Shown here piece by piece: positions 18,283-28,245 of a stretch of 64,000 bases of DNA. The translations under genes were made by a program, and so were the position numbers. The stretch lies in assembly GCA_963697675.1 (NCBI GenBank), contig CAVOOW010000007.1, positions 124,001 through 188,000 on the forward strand. The letters are read 5' to 3'. This stretch comes from CAVOOW01 sp963697675 (lineage in GTDB: Bacteria; Actinomycetota; Actinomycetes; JACCUZ01). Position 1 is the stretch's first letter. Each line of letters begins with the position of its first letter. The notes under the pieces are model-generated. The model was not told the origin of the DNA, did not search any database, and saw nothing but the letters and a program-made list of their open reading frames with translations.

Positions 18283-19786
18283 ATGACGATGCGAACGATC
18301 GAGCACTGGATCGGCGGCGGCGAGACCACGGGTGGATCCACCCGGCACGGTGTCGTCTGGAACCCGGCGACCGGCCAGGAGCAGGCGCACGTGTTGCTCG
18401 CAGAGCCCTCCGACGTCGACGCGGCAGTGCAGGCAGCAGCCAAGGCGTTTGACGACTGGCGTGACGTCGGTGTCCTGCGCCGGGCTCGCGTCATGTTCGC
18501 GATGCGCGACGCTCATCGACAAGCACATGAACGAGCTCGCCGGCATCGTGGCCGACGAACACGGCAAGACGGTCGACGACGCCAAGGGCGAGATCACCCG
18601 CGGGCTCGAGGTCGTGGAGTTCGCGGCCGGCATCCCGACCCTGCTCAAGGGGGAGTTCTCCGAGCAGGTGGCCACCGACGTCGACTCCTTCTCGTTCCGG
18701 CAGCCGCTCGGTGTCGTGGCCGGCATCACGCCGTTCAACTTCCCCGTGATGGTGCCCATGTGGATGCACCCCGTCGCCATCGCGACGGGCAACGCTTTCG
18801 TCCTCAAGCCGAGCGAGCGCGATCCGTCGGCGTCCAACTTCGTTGCTCAGCTCTACGCCGACGCGGGCCTGCCCGAGGGTGTCTTCAACGTCGTGCACGG
18901 CGACAAGGTGGCCGTCGATGCGATCCTCGACCATCCGCAGATCGCTGCGGTGTCGTTCGTCGGGTCGACTCCGATCGCACGTTACATCTATGAGCGCGGC
19001 AGCGCCGCCGGGAAACGTGTGCAGGCACTCGGCGGAGCGAAGAACCACGCTGTCGTGCTGCCCGACGCAGACCTCGACTACACCGCTGACCAGCTTGTGT
19101 CCGCCGGCTACGGCTCGGCCGGACAGCGCTGCATGGCGATCTCGGCAGTTGTTGCCGTGGGTGGCGCCGGCGACGTGCTCGTCGAGAAGGTCCGGGAGCG
19201 AACCGAGCGCATCGTCGTCGGGCCCGGCCGGGCCGAGGGTTCGGAGATGGGCCCGGTCGTCACGCCCGAGGCGCGCGACCGCGTCAAGGGCTACATCGAC
19301 GGTGGCGCTGCAGCCGGTGCGACCGTCGTCGTCGACGGACGCGACCTCACCGTCGAAGGCCATGCGGACGGATTCTTCGTCGGCCCGACACTGCTCGACC
19401 ACGTCACGACGGACATGGCCGTCTACACCGATGAGATCTTCGGACCAGTACTGGTGGTGCTGCGGGCCGACACGTTCGACGAGGCGATCGACCTCATCAA
19501 CGCGAACGCCTATGGCAACGGCACCGCCATCTTCACGTCAAACGGTGAGGCGGCGCGCAGGTTCCAGCGCCATGTCACGGTCGGGATGATCGGCATCAAC
19601 GTCCCGATCCCCGTGCCGATGGCCTTCTACTCGTTCGGCGGGTGGAAGGACTCGCTGTTCGGTGACCGGCACATGCACGGACCCGAAGGGGTCGGTTTCT
19701 ACACCCGCGCCAAGGTCGTGACGAGCCGGTGGCCGCATGTCCATGACGCCACAGGTGCTCAGCTCAACTTCCCCACGGCTCACTGA
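18283..19786 (+). CDS. mmsA: Methylmalonate-semialdehyde dehydrogenase (one extra base)
   Basis: CoA-acylating aldehyde dehydrogenase (also called iolA) that turns malonate semialdehyde into acetyl-CoA and CO2, the last step of the inositol pathway. AGITPFNFPVMVPMWM, the GSTPIARYIYERG NAD-binding region, ALGGAKNHAVVLPDAD and the catalytic Cys in GSAGQRCMAIS are present. The frame shifts near 18507; deleting one base restores FAMRTLIDKHMNEL, giving about 500 residues. ATG at 18283 follows AGAGAAGGAAG. It is the last enzyme gene of the operon; the ABC transporter begins 71 bases downstream. Confidence 0.93.
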
Positions 19787-19857
19787 TCGGACAACCCCCC
19801 TGCTGGCAAAGCTCGCAGGCAGCGCGGCCCCCTGGCCGCACGAACCCGGAGGAAAAG

Positions 19858-20856
19858 ATGAGAGTCAGCAAGCGGTTAGTCGCCGTCCTGATGGTCGCGC
19901 CCCTCGCTCTGGTGGGCTGCACCGGCTCGAGCGGTGGTGGTGACAGCGACGGCGGCAGTACGAAGGCTGCATCGGGTGGCGGTGGCGCGGGCACTTACGG
20001 CTACAGCTTCGCTGTGGTCACTCATGGCGCAGCCGGCGACACGTTCTGGGACGTCGTCAAGAAGGGCGCCGAGCAGGCTGGGAAGGACGAGGGCGTCAAG
20101 GTCAGCTATCAGAGTGACGGTGACCCGAACAAGCAGTCGCAGCTGATCGACGCTGCGGTCAACCAGAAGGTCGACGGCATCGTCGTGTCGATGGCCAACC
20201 CGGACGCGCTGAAGGCGTCCATCGAGAAGGCCGTGGCCGCGGGCATCCCCGTCATCACGATCAACTCGGGTGGGTCAGAGTCGGCCGCGTTCGGGGCGAT
20301 CGCGCACGTCGGCCAGGAGGAGACCATCGCCGGTCAGGGCGCCGGCGCGAAGATGAAGGCGGCGGGGGTGACGAACGCGCTCTGTGTGATCCAGGAGGCC
20401 GGCAACGTCGGCCTGGAGCAGCGCTGCGCGGGTTTCAAGCAGACGCTGGGCGGCAAGGTCACCAACGTCCAGGTGCAGAACAGCGACCCGGCCGGTGCTC
20501 AGTCCACGATCAAGGCCAAGCTGCAGTCGGACTCTTCGATCAATGGTGTGCTGACCCTGGGTCCGGTCATCGGCAAGGCGGCGATCCAGGCTCTTGCCGA
20601 CGCCGGCAGCTCCGCCAAGCTGGCGACCTTCGACCTCAACTCGGACGTCACCCAGGCGATCGCCGACGGCAAGATGCTGTTCGCAGTGGACCAGCAGCAG
20701 TACGTGCAGGGTTACCTGCCGATCGTGATGCTGACGCTCTACAAGTCGAACCTGAACACCGTCGGTGGTGGTCACACCGTCCTCACCGGTCCTGGCTTCG
20801 TCACCAAGGACAACGCCGCGAAGATCCAGGACCTTGCGAAGGCAGGGACTCGCTAA
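19858..20856 (+). CDS. Sugar ABC transporter substrate-binding lipoprotein
   Basis: Periplasmic-binding-protein family 1 (RbsB/IbpA-like) lipoprotein. The signal peptide ends in the lipobox LVGC with the acylated Cys at residue 21, followed by a Gly/Ser linker and the sugar-binding fold (VVSMANPDALKASIEKA, IPVITINSGG). ATG at 19858 follows GGAGGAAAAG. Length is 332 residues. Its place directly after the inositol enzymes makes myo-inositol a likely ligand, but the family also binds ribose and xylose, so the substrate is inferred. Confidence 0.9.
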   Translation: MRVSKRLVAVLMVAPLALVGCTGSSGGGDSDGGSTKAASGGGGAGTYGYSFAVVTHGAAGDTFWDVVKKGAEQAGKDEGVKVSYQSDGDPNKQSQLIDAAVNQKVDGIVVSMANPDALKASIEKAVAAGIPVITINSGGSESAAFGAIAHVGQEETIAGQGAGAKMKAAGVTNALCVIQEAGNVGLEQRCAGFKQTLGGKVTNVQVQNSDPAGAQSTIKAKLQSDSSINGVLTLGPVIGKAAIQALADAGSSAKLATFDLNSDVTQAIADGKMLFAVDQQQYVQGYLPIVMLTLYKSNLNTVGGGHTVLTGPGFVTKDNAAKIQDLAKAGTR

Positions 20857-20870
20857 CTCACCAGGCTGAA

Positions 20871-20899
20871 GCGGGGAGGGCCGTGACGGCCCTTCCCGC
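20871..20899 (+). terminator. Hairpin between binding protein and permease genes
   Basis: Arms of 13 bases (20871-20883 and 20887-20899) pair with one mismatch around the loop TGA and are followed by CACCCCTTCT. This kind of hairpin after a binding-protein gene usually stabilises its mRNA or causes partial termination, so that more binding protein than permease is made. Confidence 0.75.
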
Positions 20900-20926
20900 G
20901 TCACCCCTTCTCCCGGGAGGGATCGT

Positions 20927-21985
20927 ATGACCGCAACCACCACCGCCACGCCGCCCCCCGAGGTGCGTGACGAACGCGTCGCCAGGGTCGGTTTGTGGCG
21001 ACGACTGCTACTCAAGCCCGAGTTCGGATCGCTCATCGGCGCGCTCGTGGTCTTCGTCTTCTTCGCGACCCAGAGCAGCGTCTTCTGGCACGCCAGCGGC
21101 GTCGCCAACTGGCTGGACCCCGCCTCGACCTACGGCATCATGGCGGTCGTCGTCGCGCTGCTGATGATCGGCGGCCACTTCGACCTCTCCGCCGGTGTGC
21201 AGCTAGGCACCGCCGGGCTTACTACCGCAATCCTGACCACGGAATACAACATGGTCGTATGGGTCGCGATGCTCGTGTCCTTGGCCGTGTGCCTCGGCCT
21301 CGGCTTCCTCAACGGCTACCTCGTGATCCGCACCGGACTGCCGAGCTTCATCATCACCCTCGCGACCTTCTTGATGATCCAGGGCCTCAACCTCGGCCTC
21401 ACGAAGGCCATCACCAACACGGTCTCCGTCGGAGGCATCGACCAGGAGCCGTACTTCAACGGCCCCGAGAAGATCTTCGCCAGCCAGGTGACGTTGTTCG
21501 GCCAGAAGTACTACATCGCGATCCTCTGGTGGGTCGTCTTCACCATCGTGGCGACCTACGTACTCATGAAGACGAGGTTCGGGAACTGGATCTTTGCCGT
21601 CGGTGGGGACGAGACGGCCAGCCGCAACGTGGGTGTCCCGTCCAATCGGACGACGATCGCGCTGTTCATGATCGTCTCGTTCGCCGCTTGGTTCGTCGGG
21701 CAGATATACCTGTTCCGACTCACCTCGATCCAGGCCAATGCGGGCTTCGGTTTCGAGCTCATCTACATTGCGGCCGCTGTCATCGGCGGCTGTCTGCTGA
21801 CCGGCGGCTACGGATCTGCCATCGGCGCCTCCATCGGCGCCTTGCTCATCGGCATGACCTCCCAGGGAATCGTCTATGCAGGGTGGAACGCCGACTGGTT
21901 CAAGTTCTTCCTCGGCGCCATGCTGCTGCTGGCGGTCCTCACCAACCAGATCGTTCGCAAGTACGCCGAACAGAGCCGGAGATGA
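20927..21985 (+). CDS. CUT2 sugar ABC transporter permease
   Basis: RbsC/XylH-type permease (BPD_transp_2). The 352-residue protein has about nine hydrophobic segments, starting with LIGALVVFVFFATQSSVFW. The hallmark GGHFDLSAGVQLG, GFLNGYLVIRTGLPSFIITLAT and GGDETASRNVGV segments are present. ATG at 20927 follows CGGGAGGGATCGT. It ends 6 bases before the ATPase gene. Confidence 0.92.
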   Translation: MTATTTATPPPEVRDERVARVGLWRRLLLKPEFGSLIGALVVFVFFATQSSVFWHASGVANWLDPASTYGIMAVVVALLMIGGHFDLSAGVQLGTAGLTTAILTTEYNMVVWVAMLVSLAVCLGLGFLNGYLVIRTGLPSFIITLATFLMIQGLNLGLTKAITNTVSVGGIDQEPYFNGPEKIFASQVTLFGQKYYIAILWWVVFTIVATYVLMKTRFGNWIFAVGGDETASRNVGVPSNRTTIALFMIVSFAAWFVGQIYLFRLTSIQANAGFGFELIYIAAAVIGGCLLTGGYGSAIGASIGALLIGMTSQGIVYAGWNADWFKFFLGAMLLLAVLTNQIVRKYAEQSRR

Positions 21986-21991
21986 TCCGAC

Positions 21992-22873
21992 ATGACTGAA
22001 ACTGCGCCAGAAGCAACACCCGCCTCCCCGAAGTCCGGGACGGACGGTCCACTGCTCGAGATCCGCGAGATCTCCAAGTTCTTCGGCAGTGTGATCTCTC
22101 TGCAGGAGATCTCGACCACGGTCAGGGCAGGGCAAGTGACCTGCATCCTGGGCGACAACGGAGCCGGCAAGTCGACGCTGATAAAGATCCTGTCCGGCGT
22201 CTACCAGCCCGACCACGGTCAGCTGCTGATGAATGACGTGCCGATGACGTTCTCGACACCCCGCGAGTCGCTCGATGCCGGCATCGCCACGGTGTTCCAG
22301 GACCTCGCGATGGTGCCGCTCATGGCGATCTGGCGGAACTTCTTCCTAGGATCGGAGCCCACGAAGGGCTGGGGACCCTTCCAACGCTTCGACCAGGAGA
22401 AGGCCAAGCGGGTCACGCGCAAGGAGATGCTGGACATGGGCATCGACATCCGCGATCCCGACCAACCCGTGGGCACGCTCTCCGGCGGGGAGCGGCAGTC
22501 AGTCGCGATCGCGCGGGCGGTGCATTTCGGCGCCAAGCTGTTGATCCTTGACGAGCCGACGTCCGCACTCGGCGTCAAGCAGGCCGGCGTCGTGTTGAAG
22601 TACATCGTGCAAGCGCGCGACCGCGGGCTCGGTGTCATCTTCATCACGCACAACCCGCACCACGCCTACCCGGTCGGCGACCGGTTCCTGCTGCTCAAAC
22701 GCGGCAAAAGCCTTGGCGACTTCGCCAAGTCGGAGATCTCGCGAGACGAGCTGACGCGGTTGATGGCCGGCGGTGCCGAGCTGGAGCAGCTGGCTCACGA
22801 GCTGGACCGCGAAGGGGGTCGCGGCGGCATCGGCGCCGAGTTGGCGGCCGAGGTGGAGTCACTGCCGCACTAG
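21992..22873 (+). CDS. CUT2 sugar ABC transporter ATPase (single ABC domain)
   Basis: ATP-binding subunit. Walker A GDNGAGKSTLIK, signature LSGGERQSVAIARA, Walker B LLILDEPTSAL and switch His in FITHNPHHAYPVGDR are present. At 293 residues it carries one ABC domain, unlike the double-domain RbsA/XylG, which is common in actinobacterial CUT2 systems where the subunit would homodimerise. The tail of about 35 residues is rich in Glu/Ala/Gly. Confidence 0.92.
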   Translation: MTETAPEATPASPKSGTDGPLLEIREISKFFGSVISLQEISTTVRAGQVTCILGDNGAGKSTLIKILSGVYQPDHGQLLMNDVPMTFSTPRESLDAGIATVFQDLAMVPLMAIWRNFFLGSEPTKGWGPFQRFDQEKAKRVTRKEMLDMGIDIRDPDQPVGTLSGGERQSVAIARAVHFGAKLLILDEPTSALGVKQAGVVLKYIVQARDRGLGVIFITHNPHHAYPVGDRFLLLKRGKSLGDFAKSEISRDELTRLMAGGAELEQLAHELDREGGRGGIGAELAAEVESLPH

Positions 22874-22882
22874 GAGTTGTAA

Positions 22883-23428
22883 GGGTCAGGACCAAGACCC
22901 GGGCGCTCGGCTTCGGACTGCGGGCGCCCGGGTTGCGGTCGTACCTACACCTGTCTTCGCAGGAGAGTCACACGTTCACGGGACGAGTCGGACGTTTCGC
23001 CGCCGTTACGAACTTTCGGCCGGCATGTCTACGCCGTTGGCGGCAACGCCGAGGCGGCTCGCCGGGCCGGCATCAACGTGCCGCGGATCAAGCTGCTGTG
23101 TTTCGTCCTCTGCTCGACGATCGCTGCGATCGCCGGGATCCTGCTGGCCAGCCGGGTGAACTCAGTGACGCCAACGACCGGCGGCGGCGAGACGCTGCTC
23201 TATGCCGTAGGCGCCGCCGTGATCGGTGGCACCAGCCTGTTCGGCGGCAAGGGCCGGCCGGTCGACGCCGTCATCGGCGGGCTCGTGGTCGCCGTGGTGG
23301 CGAACGGCATGGGCCTGCTCGACCAGTCGGCCGCCGTTGTCTACATGGTGACCGGTGGCGTGCTGCTGCTCGCGGCCGGCGTGGACGCGCTGTCCCGGCG
23401 ACGGGCTGCGGCCTCCGGTCGGGCGTAA
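22883..23428 (+). pseudogene. 5'-truncated second sugar ABC permease (XylH-like C-terminal remnant)
   Basis: From about 22970 the frame reads LRTFGRHVYAVGGN, the loop that in XylH/RbsC permeases precedes the last four helices. It then continues with AEAARRAGINVPRIK, hydrophobic helices (LLCFVLCSTIAAIAGILLASRV; GETLLYAVGAAVIGGTSLFGG) and a normal end at 23428. About 270 N-terminal residues are absent: only about 100 bases separate it from the ATPase gene, and these hold a hairpin. The frame is open without a stop back to 22883 but that part is not protein-like. It is a remnant of a second permease, possibly from an ancestral xylose-type system whose ROK regulator lies next door. A short GTG-initiated product from 23078 (116 residues) cannot be excluded. 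Confidence 0.75.
22898..22932 (+). terminator. Hairpin after the ABC ATPase gene
   Basis: CCCGGGCGC and its complement GCGCCCGGG form a perfect 9-base stem around a 17-base loop, 25 bases after the ATPase stop. No T run follows, so termination is plausible but not certain. Confidence 0.5.
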
Positions 23429-23438
23429 CGACCCGCTC

Positions 23439-24674
23439 ATGACGGTCCTGGCCCGGGGTGCGCGTGGCGCGAGGTCCGAGGATGTCCGGCGTGGGAACCT
23501 CTCGACTCTGCTGCGCTATGTCCACGTGCACGGCCCGACGGCGCGCAGCCGGCTCACCGCCGACCTCGGGCTCAACCGCAGCACGATCGGAGACCTGACC
23601 AGCGAGCTGGTCGCTGCCGGCCTGGTCCGTGAGGAGCCGGGCCGGGCCGAACGGGTCCATGACCGCACGTCGAGCAGCGGCGGGCGACCGTCCTACGTCG
23701 TCACCCCGGAGTCCGAGCGCGTGCAGGTGCTCGCCGTCGACGTCGGCGTGACCCACCTGACCGTGGCGCGGATCGGGCTGGGCGGGGCGGTCCTGTCCCG
23801 TGTGGATCGCTCCTACCGTCGGGGCGCCCGCCGGCAGCGCGACGTGACCACGACCATCGCCAAGGTCGGTGCCGAGCTGCTCGCCCAGGTCGAGTACGGC
23901 GCGGTCGTCGTCGCCGCCGGGGTGGCGGTCCCCGGCATGGTGCGCCGCCGGGACGGGCAGGTGCGTCAGGCACCCAACCTCGGTTGGAAGGATGCCCCGG
24001 TCGGTGCCGAGCTGGCGGCGGCGCTGGGCCTGCCGGTGTGGGTGGGCAACGACGCCGACCTCGGCATCCGGGCGGAGCACGTGCGCGGCGCTGCCGCCGG
24101 CGTCGACGACGCCGTCTATCTCTCGGGTCACTCTGGCGTCGGCGCCGGCATCATCGCCGGCGGTCTCCCGCTCGGCGGACGTGCCGGCTATGCCGGGGAG
24201 GTCGGCCACACCGTCGTCAACCCGGACGGGCTGCCGTGTCACTGCGGGTCGCATGGCTGCTGGGAGACAGAGGCCGGCGAGGAACGCCTCTTCGAGCTGG
24301 CGGGACGACCGTTGGGAGGCGGCCTGCCCGGAGTGCGGGCGGTGGCCGCAGCAGCAGCAGGCGGTGACCCGGCGGCTCGCGCGGCGCTGGAGCATGTCGC
24401 CGCCTGGCTCGGCCGCGGCACCGCCAACGTTGTTAACGCGCTCAATCCAGAGGTGGTCATTCTCGGTGGGGCCCTCGAGGAGATCTTCGCGGCCGCCGGC
24501 GCGACCCTCCTCGCGGAGTTCGAGGTCGCCGCTCTCGCTGCGCCGCTGGAGCAGGTGCGCATCGTGGCCCCGCACTTCGGTCCCGACTCGACGCTGATCG
24601 GCGCCGCCGAGCTCGCCTTTGACGCGCTGCTGTCAGAGCCGCTGCTCGAGCTGGGCCGGCGCACGGCTTCCTGA
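23439..24674 (+). CDS. ROK-family (XylR/NagC-like) transcriptional regulator
   Basis: A 411-residue repressor with an N-terminal winged helix (LSTLLRYVHVHGPTARSRL, LNRSTIGDLTSELVAAGLV) and a C-terminal ROK sugar-kinase fold. The ROK zinc motif is CHCGSHGCWE in GLPCHCGSHGCWETEAG, and the ligand region GEVGHTVVNPDG is intact. ATG at 23439 is 10 bases after the remnant permease. It probably regulates the neighbouring sugar transporter genes. The catalytic-type Asp in WVGNDADLG is present, so a sugar ligand is expected. Confidence 0.9.
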   Translation: MTVLARGARGARSEDVRRGNLSTLLRYVHVHGPTARSRLTADLGLNRSTIGDLTSELVAAGLVREEPGRAERVHDRTSSSGGRPSYVVTPESERVQVLAVDVGVTHLTVARIGLGGAVLSRVDRSYRRGARRQRDVTTTIAKVGAELLAQVEYGAVVVAAGVAVPGMVRRRDGQVRQAPNLGWKDAPVGAELAAALGLPVWVGNDADLGIRAEHVRGAAAGVDDAVYLSGHSGVGAGIIAGGLPLGGRAGYAGEVGHTVVNPDGLPCHCGSHGCWETEAGEERLFELAGRPLGGGLPGVRAVAAAAAGGDPAARAALEHVAAWLGRGTANVVNALNPEVVILGGALEEIFAAAGATLLAEFEVAALAAPLEQVRIVAPHFGPDSTLIGAAELAFDALLSEPLLELGRRTAS

Positions 24675-24675
24675 C

Positions 24676-24745
24676 CGGCCCCTCCGTACCCCCGGCCCCT
24701 CCGTACCCCCGGCCCCTCCGTACCCCCGGCCCTCCGTACCCCCGG
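24676..24745. repeat. Four tandem copies of a 17-bp C-rich unit
   Basis: The unit CGGCCCCTCCGTACCCC is repeated four times in succession, the last copy one C shorter, immediately after the ROK gene. It is non-coding and lies between convergent genes. Its copy number could be misassembled. Confidence 0.85.
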
Positions 24746-24791
24746 ATCCCGCCCCGCGGCTTCCGCGCGCCCCCAGACATGCCCGCGTTTC

Positions 24792-24884
24792 CATGATCGC
24801 GAAGGATCTCAGCGCCGCTCACTCCGCGATCTTTCGTGATCATGAAGAATGCGACGCCTCTAACCGGTCGGATCCTTCATGATC
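24792..24884. terminator. Two nested palindromes between convergent ROK and DUF349 genes
   Basis: CATGATCGCGAAGGATC (24792-24808) pairs with 24828-24844 at 15 of 17 positions. GATCATGAAG (24838-24847) pairs perfectly with CTTCATGATC (24875-24884). The two hairpins share bases 24838-24844, so they are mutually exclusive. Most likely a bidirectional terminator. The CATGATC word also appears in the repeats at 40.8-41.0 kb. Confidence 0.7.
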
Positions 24885-24900
24885 ACCGAGGAACGGGCGG

Positions 24901-27221
24901 TCAGGAGAATTCGGCGAGCGTCCGCTCGGCCTCGGCCAGCCACTCGCGACGGGCGGCGGCGGCCTCGCGTGCCTTCACGACCTTGTCCGGCTGACCGGCG
25001 GCCTCTGCCTTGGCGGCCTCGGCGTCGAGTGACTCGATCGAAGTCCGCAGCTGGCCGACGGTCGCCTCGGCGCGTGCGCGGGCCTCCGGGTTCGACCGCT
25101 TCCACTGGGCGTCCTCGGCGCTGCGGACGGCGTCGTCGACCTTGCGGAGGCGGCCCTCGATGGCGTCCTTGTCGCTGCGTGGCACGTCGCCCGCCGCCTC
25201 CCACCGCTCGTGGAGAGGACGAAGCGCGGTACGAGCGGCGCGCGGGTCCGTGACCGGCAGCAGGGCCTCGGCCTCGACGAGCAGCGCCCGCTTGACCTCG
25301 AGGTTTGCCTTGAGGTCGGTGTCGCGGGTGTTGAAGACCTCGTTGCGTGCGCTGAAGAACGTGTCCTGCGCGAGCCGGAACCGGTTCCACAGCTCGTCCT
25401 CGACGTCGCGGCGAGCGCGCCCGGCTGCCTTCCACTCGGTCATCAGGTCGCGATAGCGGCGCGCAGTGGGTCCCCAGTCGGTCGATGTCGAGAGCTCGAC
25501 CGCCTCCTTGATGAGCTTTTCCTTGCGCTCAGCAGCTTCTGACCGCTGCGAGTCGAGCTCCGCGAAGTGCGCTCGCCGGTTCTTGTCGAAGGACGTGCGC
25601 GCGTGGCTGAACCGCTTCCAGAGCGCGTCGTCGGTCTTCCGGTCGAGCCGGGCCGCGGCCTTCCACTCGTCGAGCAGAGCGCGCATCCGGTCACCCGTGC
25701 GCTTCCAGTCCGTCGAGGTGCTGAGCGTCTCCGCCTCGGCCACGATGCCCTCCTTGAGGACCTGGGCCTGCGCTCGTGCGGCCTGGCGGGCGGCATCCGC
25801 CTCCTTGCGGCGCTCTGCGACCTGGCCGTCGAGCGTTCGGAGCCGGGCCAGCAGCCCGTCGAGGTCACCCACGGCGTGGGCGTCGGTAACCTCATGGCGA
25901 AGGTGCCCGATCGAGGTGGCGGCGTCCTTGGGAGCCACGCCGCCCGCCGCGAGCCGCTGTTCCAGGAGGGTCACCTTGCCCTCGATCTCGTCATACTTGC
26001 GCCCGAAATACGCCAGCGCCTCGTCGTGCGCCGCGCCGGGATAGGAACCGACCGAGCGCTCGCCCTCCGCCGTACGCACGTACACCGTGCCGTCCTCGGC
26101 GACCCGTCCCCACTTGGAGGGCGACGAGGCCGGCGCACCGCTCGCCGGCGGGGTCGGCACCGGGTGCTCGTGGACGGTCGGCGCGACCGTGGCGGGCGTC
26201 GGGGTCGGGGTCGGGGCAGCTGGTACGTCGGCTGCTGCCGCGGCAGGTGCCTCGACGACGGGTTCGGCGGGTACGTCGGCTGTCGGCGCGGCAGGTGCTT
26301 CGGTTACCGGTTCGGCGGGTACGTCGGCTGTCGACGCGGCAGGTGCCTCGACGACCGGTTCGGCGGCGGCGGGTGTCTCGACTGCGGGCGGGGCGGCTTC
26401 GACGGGCTCGGTCACCGGCTCGGACGCGCCCGCGGTGGGCCCTTCGGCGACCGGTTCGGCGACCGCGGCGGGTGTGTCGATTGCGGGCGGGACGGTTTCG
26501 ACGGGCTCGGTCACCGGCTCGGACGCGCCCGCGGCGGGTGCTTCGGTCACCGGTTCGGCGGCGGCGGGGGTGTGTCGACTGTGGGCGGGACGGCTTCGAC
26601 GGGCTCGGTCACCGGCTCGGACGCGCCCGCGGCGGGTGCTTCGGCGACCGGTTCGGCGGCGGGGGGTGTGTCGACTGCGGGCGGGGCGGCTTCGACGGGC
26701 TCGGACCCCGGCTCGGACGCGCCCGCGGCGGGTGCTTCGGTCACCGGTTCGGCGGCGGCGGGTGTGTCGACTGCGGGCGGGGCTTCGACGGGCTCGGACC
26801 CCGGCTCGGACGCGGCTGTGGCGGGTGCTTCGGTCACTGGTTCGGCGGCGGCGGGTGTCTCGACTGCGGGCGGGACGGTTTCGACGGGCTCGGCCACCGG
26901 CTCGGACCCGGCTGTGGCGGGTGCGTCGGCCACCGGCTCGACGGCGGGCGTCGGGGTCGCGGGTCGCGGGGGAGGGGTTGGCACGGGGCGTTCGCGAAGG
27001 TGCCCTGCGAACATCGCGGGCGTTGGCTTTACCGGCTCTGCGGGCACGGCCGTGTGCGCCTCGGCGGGTTCTTCGACAGTGGCCTCGCTGACCGTTTCGG
27101 CGGTCGCTTCAGCGGACTCTTCGGCGGTCGCGTCGTTGGTTCCTTCGGCTGGCGACACGGCGGCTGGGTCGGTCGGCGGTGACTCCGTCGTCGGCGTCGC
27201 TTCGCTTTCCCGCTCGGTCAC
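24901..27221 (-). CDS. DUF349 repeat protein with long repetitive N-terminal region (one base missing)
   Basis: The C-terminal 470 residues carry a GRVAEDGTVYVRTAEGERSVG start followed by several DUF349 repeats (DWKRTGDRMRALLDEWKAA, DWGPTARRYRDLMTEWKAAGRA), a coiled-coil-rich family of unknown function common in actinobacteria. The N-terminal 300 residues are about seven imperfect 31-residue repeats of Glu/Pro/Val/Ala/Thr type (EPVTEPVEAAPPAVDTPAAA). The frame breaks at the G run near 26566-26570; restoring one G gives VDTPPAAAEPVTEAP and about 773 residues. The start is GTG at 27221, just after the cyclophilin stop. The repeats may themselves be mis-sized by assembly. Confidence 0.85.
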
Positions 27222-27222
27222 G

Positions 27223-28077
27223 TCAGCTCTTCCCGATGGTCACGGACTCGATGGTGACCTTCTGCTTCGGCGCGCCGTCCCCGGCGGCGCTGTCGGTCCC
27301 AGCGTCGGCCACCTTCGACACTATGTCGAGTCCCTTGGTGATCGTCCCGAAGATGGTGTAGCCGGCGCCACCGGCTGCTGGCAGCGTGGTGTCCTTGTAG
27401 ACCAAGAAGAACTGGCTGCCGTTGGTGTTCGGGTCAGAGGTGCGGGCCATCGCGACGGTGCCTGCGGGGTACTTGCCGTCGGCGGGCGCGTTCTCGACGC
27501 CGAAGCTGTAGCCGGGGCCGCCGCCACCGGTGCCGGTGGGGTCACCGCACTGCAGGACGAACAGCCCGGACGTCGTCAGCCGGTGACACGAGGTCGAGTC
27601 GTAGAACTTCGACGTGGCCAGGTGACGGAAGCTGTTGGTCGTGCATGGTGCCGCCTCGGCTGCCATCGCGATCACGATGTCGCCGAGGTTGGTCTTGAGC
27701 GTCGCGGTGAACGGCTTCTTGTAGTCAGCGGCCTTCGCCTCGTCGTAGGTCGGCACGGTGACGGCCTTGGACGCCTTGTCGGCAGTCTTGGTGTAGGTGC
27801 ACCCGGTGGCAGCCGCCGACGGGCTGCTCGACGCCGTGGGAGTGGGCGTCACGGAGGCGGCCGTCGTCGGCTTGGTCGCCGCCGCGGTGCTGTCGTCGCC
27901 GCCGAGCTTGTTGGTCAGGAACACGACACCGGCGATCACGATGGCCACAGCAGCGACGACGGCCGTGATCTGCTGGTTGCGCTTACGACGTGCGGCAGCC
28001 GCGGCACGGCGCTGTTGCTGGCGCTCGTACCGCTCCCGAGCCAGCTGCCGTTCCCGCTTCGCGCTGCCCGCCACCAC
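27223..28077 (-). CDS. Membrane-anchored cyclophilin-type peptidylprolyl isomerase
   Basis: Accelerates proline isomerisation, here outside the cell. A basic N-terminal stretch (RKRNQQ) precedes one transmembrane helix (ITAVVAAVAIVIAGVVFL, about residues 37-54) and a Thr/Ser/Pro linker. The cyclophilin domain follows: FRHLATSKFYDSTSCHRL, VLQCGDPTGTGGGGPGYSF, GTVAMARTSDPNTNGSQFFL. Length is 284 residues. AAGGAGGA precedes the GTG. It is transcribed with the DUF349 gene (1-base gap), an order common in actinobacteria. Confidence 0.93.
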   Translation of the reverse strand: MVAGSAKRERQLARERYERQQQRRAAAAARRKRNQQITAVVAAVAIVIAGVVFLTNKLGGDDSTAAATKPTTAASVTPTPTASSSPSAAATGCTYTKTADKASKAVTVPTYDEAKAADYKKPFTATLKTNLGDIVIAMAAEAAPCTTNSFRHLATSKFYDSTSCHRLTTSGLFVLQCGDPTGTGGGGPGYSFGVENAPADGKYPAGTVAMARTSDPNTNGSQFFLVYKDTTLPAAGGAGYTIFGTITKGLDIVSKVADAGTDSAAGDGAPKQKVTIESVTIGKS

Positions 28078-28245
28078 TCCTCCTTATTTGCGCCCGTTCC
28101 AGCCGCGGCTGGGTCGCCCGGGCATGTGCCTGCGTGTCGTCGGTGGGACAGTCTAGGAGGGGCTGGCATCTCGTTCGCGGGTCGATGGTGCTCGCCGGTA
28201 GTCTCGACACCCCGTCCACACACGTCTTGGAGCGTTTGGTCACCC

